Positions 28,421-37,004 of a stretch of DNA of 64,000 nt are shown here, piece by piece. Both the position numbers and the translations under genes were made by a program. This DNA comes from Streptococcus pneumoniae (lineage in GTDB: Bacteria > Bacillota > Bacilli > Lactobacillales > Streptococcaceae), in contig NZ_LN831051.1 in assembly GCF_001457635.1 (NCBI RefSeq), positions 1 to 64,000 on the forward strand, written 5' to 3'. The first letter of the stretch is position 1; every line of letters starts with the position of its first letter. Under the pieces are notes generated by a model that worked only from the letters and a program-made list of their open reading frames with translations, did no database searches and was not told where the DNA came from.

Positions 28421-28810
28421 CTACCTTTTCAACAAAAGAGTTGCTGCTTGATTAAAACCATCACACCAGTTATACCATTTTGCTTCATACCCATCTTGAG
28501 CTAGGATACGATCTTCTAAATCAAAAACAGAGTAAATCTTTCTTTCCTCGCAAGCTTGCGCATAGAGATGATATAGTTCATCACCACCATCTCTATCCCA
28601 CTCAGCAGAAATCGTATCCCGACCTGCCAATAAAGCCTGATAAGCCCTGTGATGCCCATCTGTAATCAGCAAACAATCTCCAAAGGCAAGAATACTGATT
28701 GGATCGACTTGGATTGTTTCTGCCGACTGGTAAAGCATCTGAATATCTTGCAACTTCTTTTCTGATAAATATAGTTGAGTCGGATGAAGATCTGCTATAT
28801 TGACTTTCAT
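28421..28810 (-). CDS. ParB/sulfiredoxin-like domain protein
   Basis: 129 residues. The fold signature is the early segment VNIADLHPTQLYLSEKKL, the middle segment ILAFGDCLLITDGHHRAYQA (about residues 40-60) with the DGHHR motif found in ParB-type nucleotide-binding domains, and a helical C-terminus. Function unknown. It forms a tightly spaced pair with the acetyltransferase downstream. The alternative is simply an uncharacterised conserved protein. Confidence 0.6.
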   Translation of the reverse strand: MKVNIADLHPTQLYLSEKKLQDIQMLYQSAETIQVDPISILAFGDCLLITDGHHRAYQALLAGRDTISAEWDRDGGDELYHLYAQACEERKIYSVFDLEDRILAQDGYEAKWYNWCDGFNQAATLLLKR

Positions 28811-28837
28811 TTCTTTCTCCTCAAGGGAATTCGATAC

Positions 28838-29488
28838 TCACTTCTGTTTGCCTTTAAATCGCCATTGGAAGCGGAGCTTGTCATAGAAGGGAAACTCGAT
28901 AAACAGGACTCCCAAGCCCACACAGAGACTGGCAAGGACGTCTGATGGGTAATGAACTCCCAGATAGACTCTTGATACCAGCACACTGACTAGGTAGAGG
29001 CCAAGGACGATTTGTACGATTTTTCTCCAGACTGGATCTTTAATCCGCTGACTAAGAATAACAATCAAAGTACCTACCATCAAGGTTACAGCCAGAGAAT
29101 GCCCACTTGGGAAGGAAAATCCCTTCTCCTCCACCAGATGTAAGATAGCTGGTCGTGGGCGCTGGTAGATATTTTTAAAGGTCACGATTAAAAGACCTGC
29201 CAAAGCCAGATTTCCCAGCATGAAGAAACTTTCTATCTTCCATCGCTTACGATAAAAGACAAAAGCTGTAATGACAACCCAAGTGATAATCACTGGGATA
29301 TCAATCAGACGTGTGAGGGATCGAAAAAGAATAGTCAAATAATCTGGTAAGTCTCCTCGAATGGCAGTCTGAATCGATTGGTCAAAATTGACCAACATTT
29401 CAGGGTAAAATTTGACCATATAGCCAAGAATAACGAAAAGTAAAAGGGCAAAACTGCCCTTCATTAAAAATGTTTGTTTATCTTTCAT
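28838..29488 (-). CDS. PAP2-family membrane phosphatase
   Basis: 216 residues, about six membrane segments. The three-part acid phosphatase signature is complete: KNIYQRPRP (about residue 105), FPSGHS (about 127) and SRVYLGVHYPSDV (about 172). Family members dephosphorylate lipid pyrophosphates or phosphatidic acid at the outer membrane face; an undecaprenyl- or phosphatidylglycerol-phosphate role is possible. Its start overlaps the end of ribU by 11 bases, so the two are co-translated. Confidence 0.85.
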   Translation of the reverse strand: MKDKQTFLMKGSFALLLFVILGYMVKFYPEMLVNFDQSIQTAIRGDLPDYLTILFRSLTRLIDIPVIITWVVITAFVFYRKRWKIESFFMLGNLALAGLLIVTFKNIYQRPRPAILHLVEEKGFSFPSGHSLAVTLMVGTLIVILSQRIKDPVWRKIVQIVLGLYLVSVLVSRVYLGVHYPSDVLASLCVGLGVLFIEFPFYDKLRFQWRFKGKQK

Positions 29489-30041
29489 AGTGTTTTAAGG
29501 TTGGTTTCAAAAGGACGTACAACAACCAGAATGAAACGGAAAAGATTACACCCTCAATCAAGTTAAAAGGTAATACCATGGTCATTAGGTAGTTGGAAAG
29601 TCCCAAAATTTTTCCAATATCAAAGTTAGCAAACTTAGCGTACAAAGGAACAGCATAAACATAGTTGAGAACCAACATGGCCAAGGTTAAACCAACAGTT
29701 CCAGCTAGAGAGCCTAGTAGGAAACGAAGGGTTGTCCGTTCCTTTTTCCAAATCAAAGCAAATACGATGACAAAAACTCCCAAAGCTACGATATTCATCG
29801 GCAAACCAATGTAAGTATTCACTCCTTGGCTGTTAAGAAGCAATTTCAATAGTGAGCGAAGCAAGAGCACTCCTAGAGCAGCAGGCAAATCCATGACCAC
29901 CAGACCCACAAGGACTGGCAAGATACTAAATTCGATCTTGAGGAAAGATGCCGCTGGTAAAAGCGGAAAGTCAAAGTACATCAGCACAAATGAGATGGCT
30001 GATAAAATTGCAATGGTCGAAAGTCGACGTGTGTTTGTCAT
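29478..30041 (-). CDS. ribU: ECF transporter S component, riboflavin (RibU)
   Basis: 187 residues from the ATG at 30041, chosen over the upstream TTG at 30056 because GGAGG lies 8 bases before it. Six hydrophobic helices with the early RibU-type segment LMYFDFPLLPAASFLKIEFS (about 22-41), characteristic of riboflavin-binding S components. It would work with the shared energising module EcfA/EcfA'/EcfT. The FMN riboswitch directly upstream confirms flavin specificity. Confidence 0.92.
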   Translation of the reverse strand: MTNTRRLSTIAILSAISFVLMYFDFPLLPAASFLKIEFSILPVLVGLVVMDLPAALGVLLLRSLLKLLLNSQGVNTYIGLPMNIVALGVFVIVFALIWKKERTTLRFLLGSLAGTVGLTLAMLVLNYVYAVPLYAKFANFDIGKILGLSNYLMTMVLPFNLIEGVIFSVSFWLLYVLLKPTLKHYER

Positions 30042-30208
30042 AACAGGTTCCTCCAATTTTCTATAAAATCAGAAGAAGTTGGAAAGGATTCCTCTATCTA
30101 TTCTCACTTTTTATATCCCAAAAGTTCCCTCTTACTCTATTAAAGAAAAACAAAGCAAGTGGTTACAATCCGGCTATAAATCTATCAAAACAGACAAAGC
30201 TATTCTTT

Positions 30209-30437
30209 CGTCTTCTCCCATCCAGACTATACTGTCGGTTGTGGAATCTCACCACATCAGCTTGCGCTCGCGGACTTCTTTAAAGAGAAGGAAATAGAGA
30301 TTTTTCTTTTAGACTAGGCGACAAGCTGTAGGCATAACTTCTGGTTAGGCAAAGCTTGTCAACAAAGTATAAAAGGAAAAGATCATTTCCTAGTTAAAGT
30401 CACCGCCGGTCGGGAATCACACCCTGCCCTGAAGACT
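30209..30437 (-). promoter_or_regulatory. FMN riboswitch (RFN element) upstream of ribU
   Basis: On the minus strand it starts CTTCAGGGCAGGGTG, continues GATTCCCGACCGGCGGT, and closes with GATGTGGTGAGATTCCACAACCGACAGTATAGTCTGGATGGGAGAAG: all the invariant RFN blocks in order. The element is about 229 nt, longer than most, with an expanded variable arm (30270-30390). It lies 168 bases before the ribU ATG, leaving room for an expression platform. This explains the gene-free stretch 30042-30493. Confidence 0.95.
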
Positions 30438-30493
30438 CTTTTATCATAACAAAAAACGCTTGCAAGCGCAAGCATTTTGTTCATTTTCATTTT

Positions 30494-30997
30494 TTATTTC
30501 AATTTATCCACTTCATAGGTATGGACGAGCTCAAGACCTGCAAAGTTCTGCTGGCGAAGAGCCTCATAGACAATCATGCAGACGGTATTAGACACATTGA
30601 GACTGCGGACATGTTCATCATTCATGGGAATACGGAGAGCCTTCTCAGGATGTTCTCGCATAAAATCTTCAGGTAAGCCCTTGTCTTCACGTCCAAAGAG
30701 AAAATAATGGTCCTCGTCAGTCGATAAATCCACCTCAGAATAGACTTTTTCCGCGAATTTCGAAATCAGATAGAGTTTTCCCTTCATCTGAGATATGAAA
30801 TCTTCCAAACTCTCGTAAAAATAAATCTCTAGCTTATCCCAGTAATCCAATCCAGCCCGCTTCATCTTGCGGTCATCAATAGGAAAGCCCATAGGCTTGA
30901 TGATGTGGAGGGGAGAATTGGTCGCAGCGCAAGTACGCGCGATATTGCCCGTATTTTGTGGAATTTGAGGTTCAAATAATACAATGTGATTTGTCAT
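30494..30997 (-). CDS. trmL: tRNA (cytidine/uridine-2'-O-)-methyltransferase TrmL
   Basis: 167 residues from the ATG at 30997, preferred over the frame's earlier start because GAAAGGAAG lies just before it. SPOUT-class methyltransferase with the N-terminal [15 protein letters not shown] motif, the middle FGREDKGLP motif and the trefoil-knot end [19 protein letters not shown]. It methylates the ribose of nucleotide 34 in tRNA-Leu. Expressed from its own promoter through a structured leader. Confidence 0.92.
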   Translation of the reverse strand: MTNHIVLFEPQIPQNTGNIARTCAATNSPLHIIKPMGFPIDDRKMKRAGLDYWDKLEIYFYESLEDFISQMKGKLYLISKFAEKVYSEVDLSTDEDHYFLFGREDKGLPEDFMREHPEKALRIPMNDEHVRSLNVSNTVCMIVYEALRQQNFAGLELVHTYEVDKLK

Positions 30998-31019
30998 GAC
31001 TTGCTTCCTTTCACCATTG

Positions 31020-31122
31020 CAAAAAAATAGCCACACTGCCCGGAGTCAAGCTCAGCAAACAGCGTGGTTAAGGCATCGTTAACTTACCTCACAACAGGTT
31101 TGAAGTAAATCAGCGAAACTAC
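31020..31122 (-). ncRNA. Structured leader or small RNA upstream of trmL, unassigned
   Basis: Transcription from the promoter at 31129-31156 would give ~100 nt ending in a clear intrinsic terminator: stem CCACGCTG / CAGTGTGG (31031-31067) followed by seven T on the minus strand (31021-31027). An earlier GGTAAG...CTTAACC pairing (31070-31095) could compete. The terminator is upstream of the trmL ATG, so it is either an attenuated leader or a free small RNA. No known riboswitch consensus was recognised. Confidence 0.55.
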
Positions 31123-31128
31123 TTTCTT

Positions 31129-31156
31129 AGTATAACACTTTCAGAATCATTGTCAA
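31129..31156 (-). promoter_or_regulatory. Promoter of the trmL leader RNA
   Basis: Minus strand TTGACA (31151-31156), 16-base spacer, TATACT (31129-31134). Confidence 0.8.
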
Positions 31157-31189
31157 TAGAAATGACTTGATTTTTTCAATTTTTTCAAG

Positions 31190-32020
31190 CTATTTCCAAG
31201 GGTTGTAAAATCGTCCCTGATTCTGCAAGATAAGTAGTAAACTAACTACTAAAAACAAGGTTGCCAAGAGCAAGGTAATATAGTCTCCTTTTTTCAAGGC
31301 CTGATAACTATACCATGTGCGTTTTTTCTCTTTCCCAAAGCGGCGAAGCTCCATGGCAGTCGCAATGGTATCAATGCGTTCTAGCGAGCTAAAAATCAAG
31401 GGCGTAATAATGAGCAGATTGCCTTTGATTCGTTGCATAAGAGAAGCTTTCTTGGATAATTCCATCCCACGCGCCTCCTGAGACATCTTGATAGTAAAGA
31501 ATTCTTCCTGCAAATCTGGAATATAGCGCAAGGTCAGGCTGACAGAATAAGCAATCTTATAGGGCACACCAATTTGATTTAAACTGGAAGCAAACTGACT
31601 AGGATGGGTTGTCATCAAAAAGATAATAGCCAGAGGAATGGTGCAAAGATACTTAATGGCCAAATTTAGCAGATAAAAGAGCTCCTGGCTGGTTAGAGTG
31701 TAGACACCGATTCCCTGCCAAATCACACTTCTCTCTCCATAAAGTCCAACCCCATACTCGGGAGAAAAGAGATAGACCATCAAAACGTTTAAAACGGCAA
31801 ATACCGTCGCAAAAACGGCTACAAAGGAAACATCTTTAAAGCGAATTTCTGATAAATAGAGGAGAAAGACTGAAAAGATGGCAATCAGCAAGAGCATTCT
31901 GGTATCATAGCTAATCATGGCCGCCAATGATACCAGAATGAAAAAGAGAAGTTTCCCAGCTCCTGACAAGCGATGAATCACAGTATCTCTATGCTGGTAA
32001 CCGATTAATTTAGCTTGCAT
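31190..32020 (-). CDS. ecfT: ECF transporter transmembrane protein EcfT (CbiQ family)
   Basis: 276 residues: about six hydrophobic segments and the two cytoplasmic coupling motifs of the family, [10 protein letters not shown] (about residue 177) and [10 protein letters not shown] (about 225), which dock on the ATPases. It overlaps the upstream ATPase gene by 16 bases. With the fused ATPase and the S protein at 34053 it makes a complete energy-coupling-factor importer. A C-terminal TM segment ends the protein. Confidence 0.88.
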   Translation of the reverse strand: MQAKLIGYQHRDTVIHRLSGAGKLLFFILVSLAAMISYDTRMLLLIAIFSVFLLYLSEIRFKDVSFVAVFATVFAVLNVLMVYLFSPEYGVGLYGERSVIWQGIGVYTLTSQELFYLLNLAIKYLCTIPLAIIFLMTTHPSQFASSLNQIGVPYKIAYSVSLTLRYIPDLQEEFFTIKMSQEARGMELSKKASLMQRIKGNLLIITPLIFSSLERIDTIATAMELRRFGKEKKRTWYSYQALKKGDYITLLLATLFLVVSLLLILQNQGRFYNPWK

Positions 32021-33687
32021 CCCTCTCTCCTTTCTTTGTAAAATGCCGTTAAATCCAGTGGATCCACATCTAGTTTCTTAGCCAAGTTAAAGATGGAGGT
32101 TTCTTTTAGATTGGCTTTTACTAACAGCTCAGGATCGCTCAACAGACTGGCTGGAACAGTATCGGCAATCAATTCTCCATCCACCATGACAAGGACCCGG
32201 TCTGAATAATCCAGCATCAATTGCATATCATGGGTAATCATGACAATGGTATGCCCTTTTTGATGTAACTCTTCGAGAAATTCCATAATCTCAGTATAGT
32301 TCTTCTGATCTTGACCTGCAGTCGGTTCATCTAGGAGAATAATTTCAGCTCCTAAGACCAAAATTGAAGCAATGGTGACACGTTTTTTCTGACCAAATGA
32401 CAGGGCAGAAATAGGCCAATTACGGAATTCATAAAGTCCACAGATTTTCAAGGTTTCATAGACTCTCGTTTCAATTTCCTTCTCATCCACACCTCGCAAA
32501 CGGAGCCCTAGAGCCACCTCATCAAAAATCATATTGGTTGAAATCATTTGATTAGGATTTTGTAGCACATATCCTACTCGTTCCGCCCGCTCTGCAACAG
32601 AATCGCCTTTTATATCCTGTTTTTCCCAAAGATAGCGTCCTTCCGTCTGAATAAAGCTACTTATAGCCTTGGCTAGAGTTGATTTCCCTGCTCCATTTTT
32701 TCCGACAATAGCAATCTTTTCACCCTTTTTAATATCTAAATGTAGGGATTTTAAAATCGGTCTATCATCATAAGAAAAAGATACTTCCTCTAGTCTAAAG
32801 AGTGACTGCAATTCTGAGGTTTCTTTTACCAGTTCCGTCTGTAACTGGACTTGCCCTTTTGAGATAGACAAGTTATCCAGATCTGCTAATTGTTCTTCCT
32901 TGACTAAGTCCACACCTAATTGACGGAGAGTGGTTAGATAAAGGGGTTCTCGAATTCCATTTTGAGTCAATAAATCAGTCGCAAGCAACTGGTCAGGGCT
33001 CCCATTAAAAAGGATACGACCATCGTTTATCAAGACAATCCGATCCACAGGGCGATGCAGAACGTCCTCCAAACGGTGCTCGATAATCAGAGTCGTCGTC
33101 CCCTCTTCCTTATGAATCTGGTCAATCAATTCGATAATATCCTGACCTGACTTGGGATCTAGATTGGCGAGTGGCTCATCAAACAAGAGAATCGGACTTT
33201 CATCAATCAAGACACCAGCCAGACTGACTCGCTGCTTTTGTCCACCTGACAAATCCTGAGGACGCTGATCCAGTAAAGGAAGAAGGTCCAGCTTTTCAGC
33301 CCATTTATAAACACGACCTTTCATCTCATCTAGGGCTGTCACATCATTTTCCAGAGCAAACGCCAAATCTTCTGCCACAGACAAGCCAATAAACTGCCCA
33401 TCTGTATCCTGCAAAACTGTGCTAACCAGATGAGACTTATCATAGATGCTCATATCAAAGGCTACTTGACCCTTTATCAAAAATTCTCCATATGTCTGAC
33501 CCTTGTAAATATTGGGAATAATCCCATTCAAACACTGACCCAAGGTAGATTTACCTGACCCAGATGGTCCAACAATTAAGACTTTCTCTCCCTTGTAAAT
33601 GGTCAAGTCTATCCCTTGCAAGGTCGGTTCTTGTTGTGTTTCATACCGGAAAGAGAAATCCTTCCACTCAATTATAGCTTCTTTCAT
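32005..33687 (-). CDS. ECF transporter, fused double ATPase subunit
   Basis: 560 residues with two complete ABC modules: Walker [10 protein letters not shown] (about 39) and GKNGAGKST (about 333), signatures LSGGQKQRV (about 148) and LSFGQKKRV (about 436), Walker B ILLFDEP and IILLDEP. A fused ATPase distinguishes dedicated (group I-like, YkoD type) ECF systems from the usual separate EcfA1/EcfA2. It energises uptake through EcfT and the S component upstream. Confidence 0.9.
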   Translation of the reverse strand: MKEAIIEWKDFSFRYETQQEPTLQGIDLTIYKGEKVLIVGPSGSGKSTLGQCLNGIIPNIYKGQTYGEFLIKGQVAFDMSIYDKSHLVSTVLQDTDGQFIGLSVAEDLAFALENDVTALDEMKGRVYKWAEKLDLLPLLDQRPQDLSGGQKQRVSLAGVLIDESPILLFDEPLANLDPKSGQDIIELIDQIHKEEGTTTLIIEHRLEDVLHRPVDRIVLINDGRILFNGSPDQLLATDLLTQNGIREPLYLTTLRQLGVDLVKEEQLADLDNLSISKGQVQLQTELVKETSELQSLFRLEEVSFSYDDRPILKSLHLDIKKGEKIAIVGKNGAGKSTLAKAISSFIQTEGRYLWEKQDIKGDSVAERAERVGYVLQNPNQMISTNMIFDEVALGLRLRGVDEKEIETRVYETLKICGLYEFRNWPISALSFGQKKRVTIASILVLGAEIILLDEPTAGQDQKNYTEIMEFLEELHQKGHTIVMITHDMQLMLDYSDRVLVMVDGELIADTVPASLLSDPELLVKANLKETSIFNLAKKLDVDPLDLTAFYKERREGCKLN

Positions 33688-33856
33688 CTTACTCTCTTCA
33701 TTCGCTTCTTAGACTTCTATTTTATCATAAATCAAGCCCTTCTTGCAGTCTCTTCTCTTAAAATCTTAGCGCCAAAAAGATTCCTATCCTAGCTTACTTG
33801 CCTAACTAATCTATAAACATCGAAAAAGACTAGTTGCCCAGCCTTCCCCATCATTT

Positions 33857-34054
33857 TATACTCTTCGAAAATCTCTTCAAACCACGTCAGCTTCGCCTTG
33901 CCGTAGGTATGGTTACTGACTTCGTCAGTTTCATCTACAACCTCAAAACCATGTTTTGAGCTGACTTCGTCAGTTCTATCCACAATCTCAAAACACTGTT
34001 TTGAGCAACCTGCGGCTAGCTTCCTAGTTTGCTCTTTGATTTTCATTGAGTATT
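33857..34054 (+). repeat. BOX element with two boxB units (A-B-B-C)
   Basis: Begins TATACTCTTCGAAAATCTCT and ends GATTTTCATTGAGTATT. The segment GCTGACTTCGTCAGTTCTATC is present twice, giving an A-B-B-C structure of ~198 bp. It covers most of the 365-bp gap between the S-component and ATPase genes, and its last bases form part of the S-component stop codon. Confidence 0.9.
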
Positions 34055-34601
34055 AGTCCTTTTTCAAACTTCCTGCACGAGTTTGGGTTCCTGCATAGGC
34101 AAGTAAGAGAAGAGTTCCTGCAATAGCTACAGATACACCATTGGCAATTCCCGCAACAATCCCTTGTGCAAATACTTTTTCTGCCGCTTCTTGATAAATC
34201 ACAACATCTCCAAGTGGTGCCAAGACACCCCAAACAAGGGCATTTGCAAGTAGTTGAATGAGGTTAAAAATAAGAATATCTTTCCAGTCAAAAACACCAT
34301 TGATCACTCGAACGTACTTTCTAAAAAGTCCCACAACTAGACCAAAAAGTCCGCTAGCGATAATCCAAGTCCACCATAGACCATAACCAGCAAGAGAGTC
34401 CTTGATTGCATGACCAATCAACCCGACAAGCAAACCGATAATCGGTCCAAAAATAATAGAAAGTAGCGCTTGTACCGCATACTGAAGCTGGATGCTTGTA
34501 TTTGGAACAGGGGTTGGAATGTTGATCATCCCGATGACGACAAAGAGGGCAGCGCCAATTCCGACAGCAACAACTTGTTTAATTGTAAATTTGATTTCCA
34601 T
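34053..34601 (-). CDS. ECF transporter S component, UPF0397 family
   Basis: 182 residues with five to six membrane helices, the N-terminal [19 protein letters not shown] and the loop [20 protein letters not shown] typical of UPF0397/YkoE-like S proteins. Substrate not established; it is often annotated loosely as riboflavin or hydroxymethylpyrimidine related. It heads the three-component operon with the fused ATPase and EcfT, and follows the SAM-hydrolase family gene by 14 bases. Confidence 0.82.
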
Positions 34602-34615
34602 ACTATTCTCCTATT

Positions 34616-35464
34616 TTATCCTTCTATTTTCTTTATTTCAATGGTCCAAGATGAACCGACACCTACATTATAGGCCTTGGCAAAGGAACCTTGGTTGATA
34701 GCCAAACCTAAACGATAGAGAGAGTTGATGTAAAGGATGGGTTGCCCAATTCTCACATCTGCAAATGATTTGCCATAGACAACCTGATTTTGATAGACCA
34801 GCATATCAGCATGATAGATGGTCACTTCAAAACGATCACCAAATTCTGGTTCCAGCTTGTAAAATTCTTCCCGTGTGATAGAGGTCCAAAGCGAACCGAA
34901 ACGCACATCCAGAATATCAATGGCTCCCTTCACCAGATGATCTTCTATGATGGTCGCTACGACTGGAAGCTCTACAATCTGTTCCACACTGAGCTCTGGC
35001 CCTACTTCCTCAAAAGTAATGTGACCACTGGCCAGTTTAGCACCAGTATAGGCATAGACATCACGACCGTGGAAGGTATAAGAATGCTCTGTGTTTTGAC
35101 GCCTATTGGCCACCTCAGAAATCTCACGAATGGCTACAATGCCAACGTGTTTCTTGATAAAGGAAAGCGTCCCATTATCTGGCGTGACAATGTATTGATT
35201 TTTTGCAGTCTTGGCAACTACACTCTTACGTTTCGAACCGACACCTGGATCGACAACCGATACAAACGTCGTTCCCTCAGGCCAGTAATCCACCGTCTGA
35301 AAGAGACGATAGCTCCCCTCAAAAATATTATAAGGCGTGATATCGTGCGTCAAGTGATGGATTTTTAAGGTTGGAGACTCTTCTAAAGCCACTCCAATCA
35401 TAGCCGATACCGCACCATCAACCAGACCAAAGTCTGATTGTAATACCAGTAAATTATTATTCAT
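34616..35464 (-). CDS. SAM hydroxide adenosyltransferase (DUF62 family)
   Basis: 282 residues from the ATG at 35464, chosen over the frame's first start because GGAG lies 5 bases upstream. N-terminal LQSDFGLVDGAVSAM, central VDPGVGSKRKSVVAKT and TPDNGTL motifs are the family hallmarks. Characterised members split S-adenosylmethionine with hydroxide to adenosine and methionine and are relatives of fluorinases. It is first in the operon with the UPF0397 ECF transporter, suggesting a link between the imported compound and SAM or adenosine metabolism. Confidence 0.85.
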   Translation of the reverse strand: MNNNLLVLQSDFGLVDGAVSAMIGVALEESPTLKIHHLTHDITPYNIFEGSYRLFQTVDYWPEGTTFVSVVDPGVGSKRKSVVAKTAKNQYIVTPDNGTLSFIKKHVGIVAIREISEVANRRQNTEHSYTFHGRDVYAYTGAKLASGHITFEEVGPELSVEQIVELPVVATIIEDHLVKGAIDILDVRFGSLWTSITREEFYKLEPEFGDRFEVTIYHADMLVYQNQVVYGKSFADVRIGQPILYINSLYRLGLAINQGSFAKAYNVGVGSSWTIEIKKIEG

Positions 35465-35651
35465 TTTATCTCCTTGTATATCCTTTATCATACCATATTT
35501 CAGAGAAAGTCGCTAATAGCTATTTCAATTGGTTAGGGTATAGTTTTACCTTATAGCGAATTTTCACTAAAAGCTCTTGTTATTAGCTAGTAGGTGCATT
35601 TTTTCTTGAAAAAGGGTATGATAGTTACATCATGAAAAAGTAGGTTTTATT

Positions 35652-37001
35652 ATGAAAATTATCCTTGTCGGAGGGGGAAAAGTTGGTTTTGCCCTCTGTC
35701 GCTCCTTGGTTGCAGAAAAGCATGATGTTTTGCTGATTGAGCAAGACGAAGCTGTTCTCAATCATATTGTCAATCGCTTTGATATCATTGGTATCCTTGG
35801 TAACGGGGCCGATTTTGCCATTCTTGAGCAAGCCAGCGTCCAAGATTGTGATATCTTTATCGCCCTGACTGAGCACGATGAAGTCAACATGATTGCAGCA
35901 GTTCTAGCCAAGAAAATGGGAGCTAAAGAAACTATCGTTCGGGTGCGGAACCCTGAATATTCTAACTCTTATTTCAAGGAAAAGAATATTCTCGGTTTTT
36001 CTCTTATCGTTAATCCTGAGCTCTTGGCTGCCCGCGCTATCGCGAATATCATTGACTTCCCCAACGCCCTGTCTGTCGAACGCTTTGCTGGTGGACGCGT
36101 TAGCCTCATGGAATTTGTCGTCAAGTCCACCAGCGGTCTTTGCCAAATGCCCATTTCTGATTTTCGTAAAAAATTTGGTAATGTCATTGTCTGTGCGATA
36201 GAGAGGGATCATCAAATTATCATTCCAAGCGGTGACATGACTGTACAGGATAAAGATAGAATCTTTGTCACTGGTAACCGTGTCGATATGATACTCTTCC
36301 ATAATTATTTTAAATCACGCGCCGTGAAGAGCCTTCTCATCGTTGGGGCAGGTAGAATTGCCTATTATCTACTTGGTATTCTCAAAGATAGTCGTATCGA
36401 TACAAAAGTCATTGAAATCAATCCTGAAATCGCCAGCTTCTTTAGCGAGAAATTCCCAAATCTCTACATCGTTCAAGGAGATGGAACCGCAAAAGATATC
36501 CTGCTGGAAGAAAGTGCTCAACACTATGATGCCGTTGCGACTCTAACAGGTGTCGATGAGGAAAATCTGATTACATCTATGTTCCTTGACAGGGTAGGTG
36601 TACAGAAAAATATTACTAAGGTCAATCGTACCAGTCTCCTCGAGATTATCAATGCGCCTGATTTTTCAAGTATCATCACACCTAAAAGCATCGCTGTAGA
36701 TACGATTATGCACTTTATTCGTGGTCGAGTTAATGCCCAGTATTCAGACCTTCAAGCCATGCACCATCTAGCCAATGGCCAAATTGAAACCCTGCAATTC
36801 CATATCAAGGAAGCCAATAAAATGACTGCCAAACCTCTTTCTCAACTGAAATTGAAAAAAGGGGTTCTTATTGCAGCCATTATTCGAAAGGGCAAGACTA
36901 TTTTCCCAACTGGGGAGGATATGTTGGAAGTTGGAGACAAGCTCCTAGTAACAACCTTGTTGCCAAACATCACCAAGATTTATGACTTGATTGCGAGGTA
37001 A
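35652..37001 (+). CDS. trkA: Trk potassium uptake regulatory subunit TrkA
   Basis: 449 residues made of two tandem RCK-N/RCK-C units. NAD-binding glycine motifs are GGGKVGFALC at residue 7 and GAGRIAYYLLG at about 235. Peripheral membrane protein that gates the TrkH pore in response to nucleotides. TrkH follows 3 bases downstream in the same operon. A TATGAT -10 lies near 35618. Confidence 0.93.
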   Translation: MKIILVGGGKVGFALCRSLVAEKHDVLLIEQDEAVLNHIVNRFDIIGILGNGADFAILEQASVQDCDIFIALTEHDEVNMIAAVLAKKMGAKETIVRVRNPEYSNSYFKEKNILGFSLIVNPELLAARAIANIIDFPNALSVERFAGGRVSLMEFVVKSTSGLCQMPISDFRKKFGNVIVCAIERDHQIIIPSGDMTVQDKDRIFVTGNRVDMILFHNYFKSRAVKSLLIVGAGRIAYYLLGILKDSRIDTKVIEINPEIASFFSEKFPNLYIVQGDGTAKDILLEESAQHYDAVATLTGVDEENLITSMFLDRVGVQKNITKVNRTSLLEIINAPDFSSIITPKSIAVDTIMHFIRGRVNAQYSDLQAMHHLANGQIETLQFHIKEANKMTAKPLSQLKLKKGVLIAAIIRKGKTIFPTGEDMLEVGDKLLVTTLLPNITKIYDLIAR

Positions 37002-37004
37002 GAA

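Noticed and set aside
30079..30297. 72-codon ORF in the ribU upstream region
   Set aside because: It lies over the FMN riboswitch on the opposite strand; the RNA element explains the conservation.
34790..35368. 192-codon open frame opposite the SAM-hydrolase gene
   Set aside because: Antisense shadow of a well-supported family protein; no ribosome binding site or family motif.
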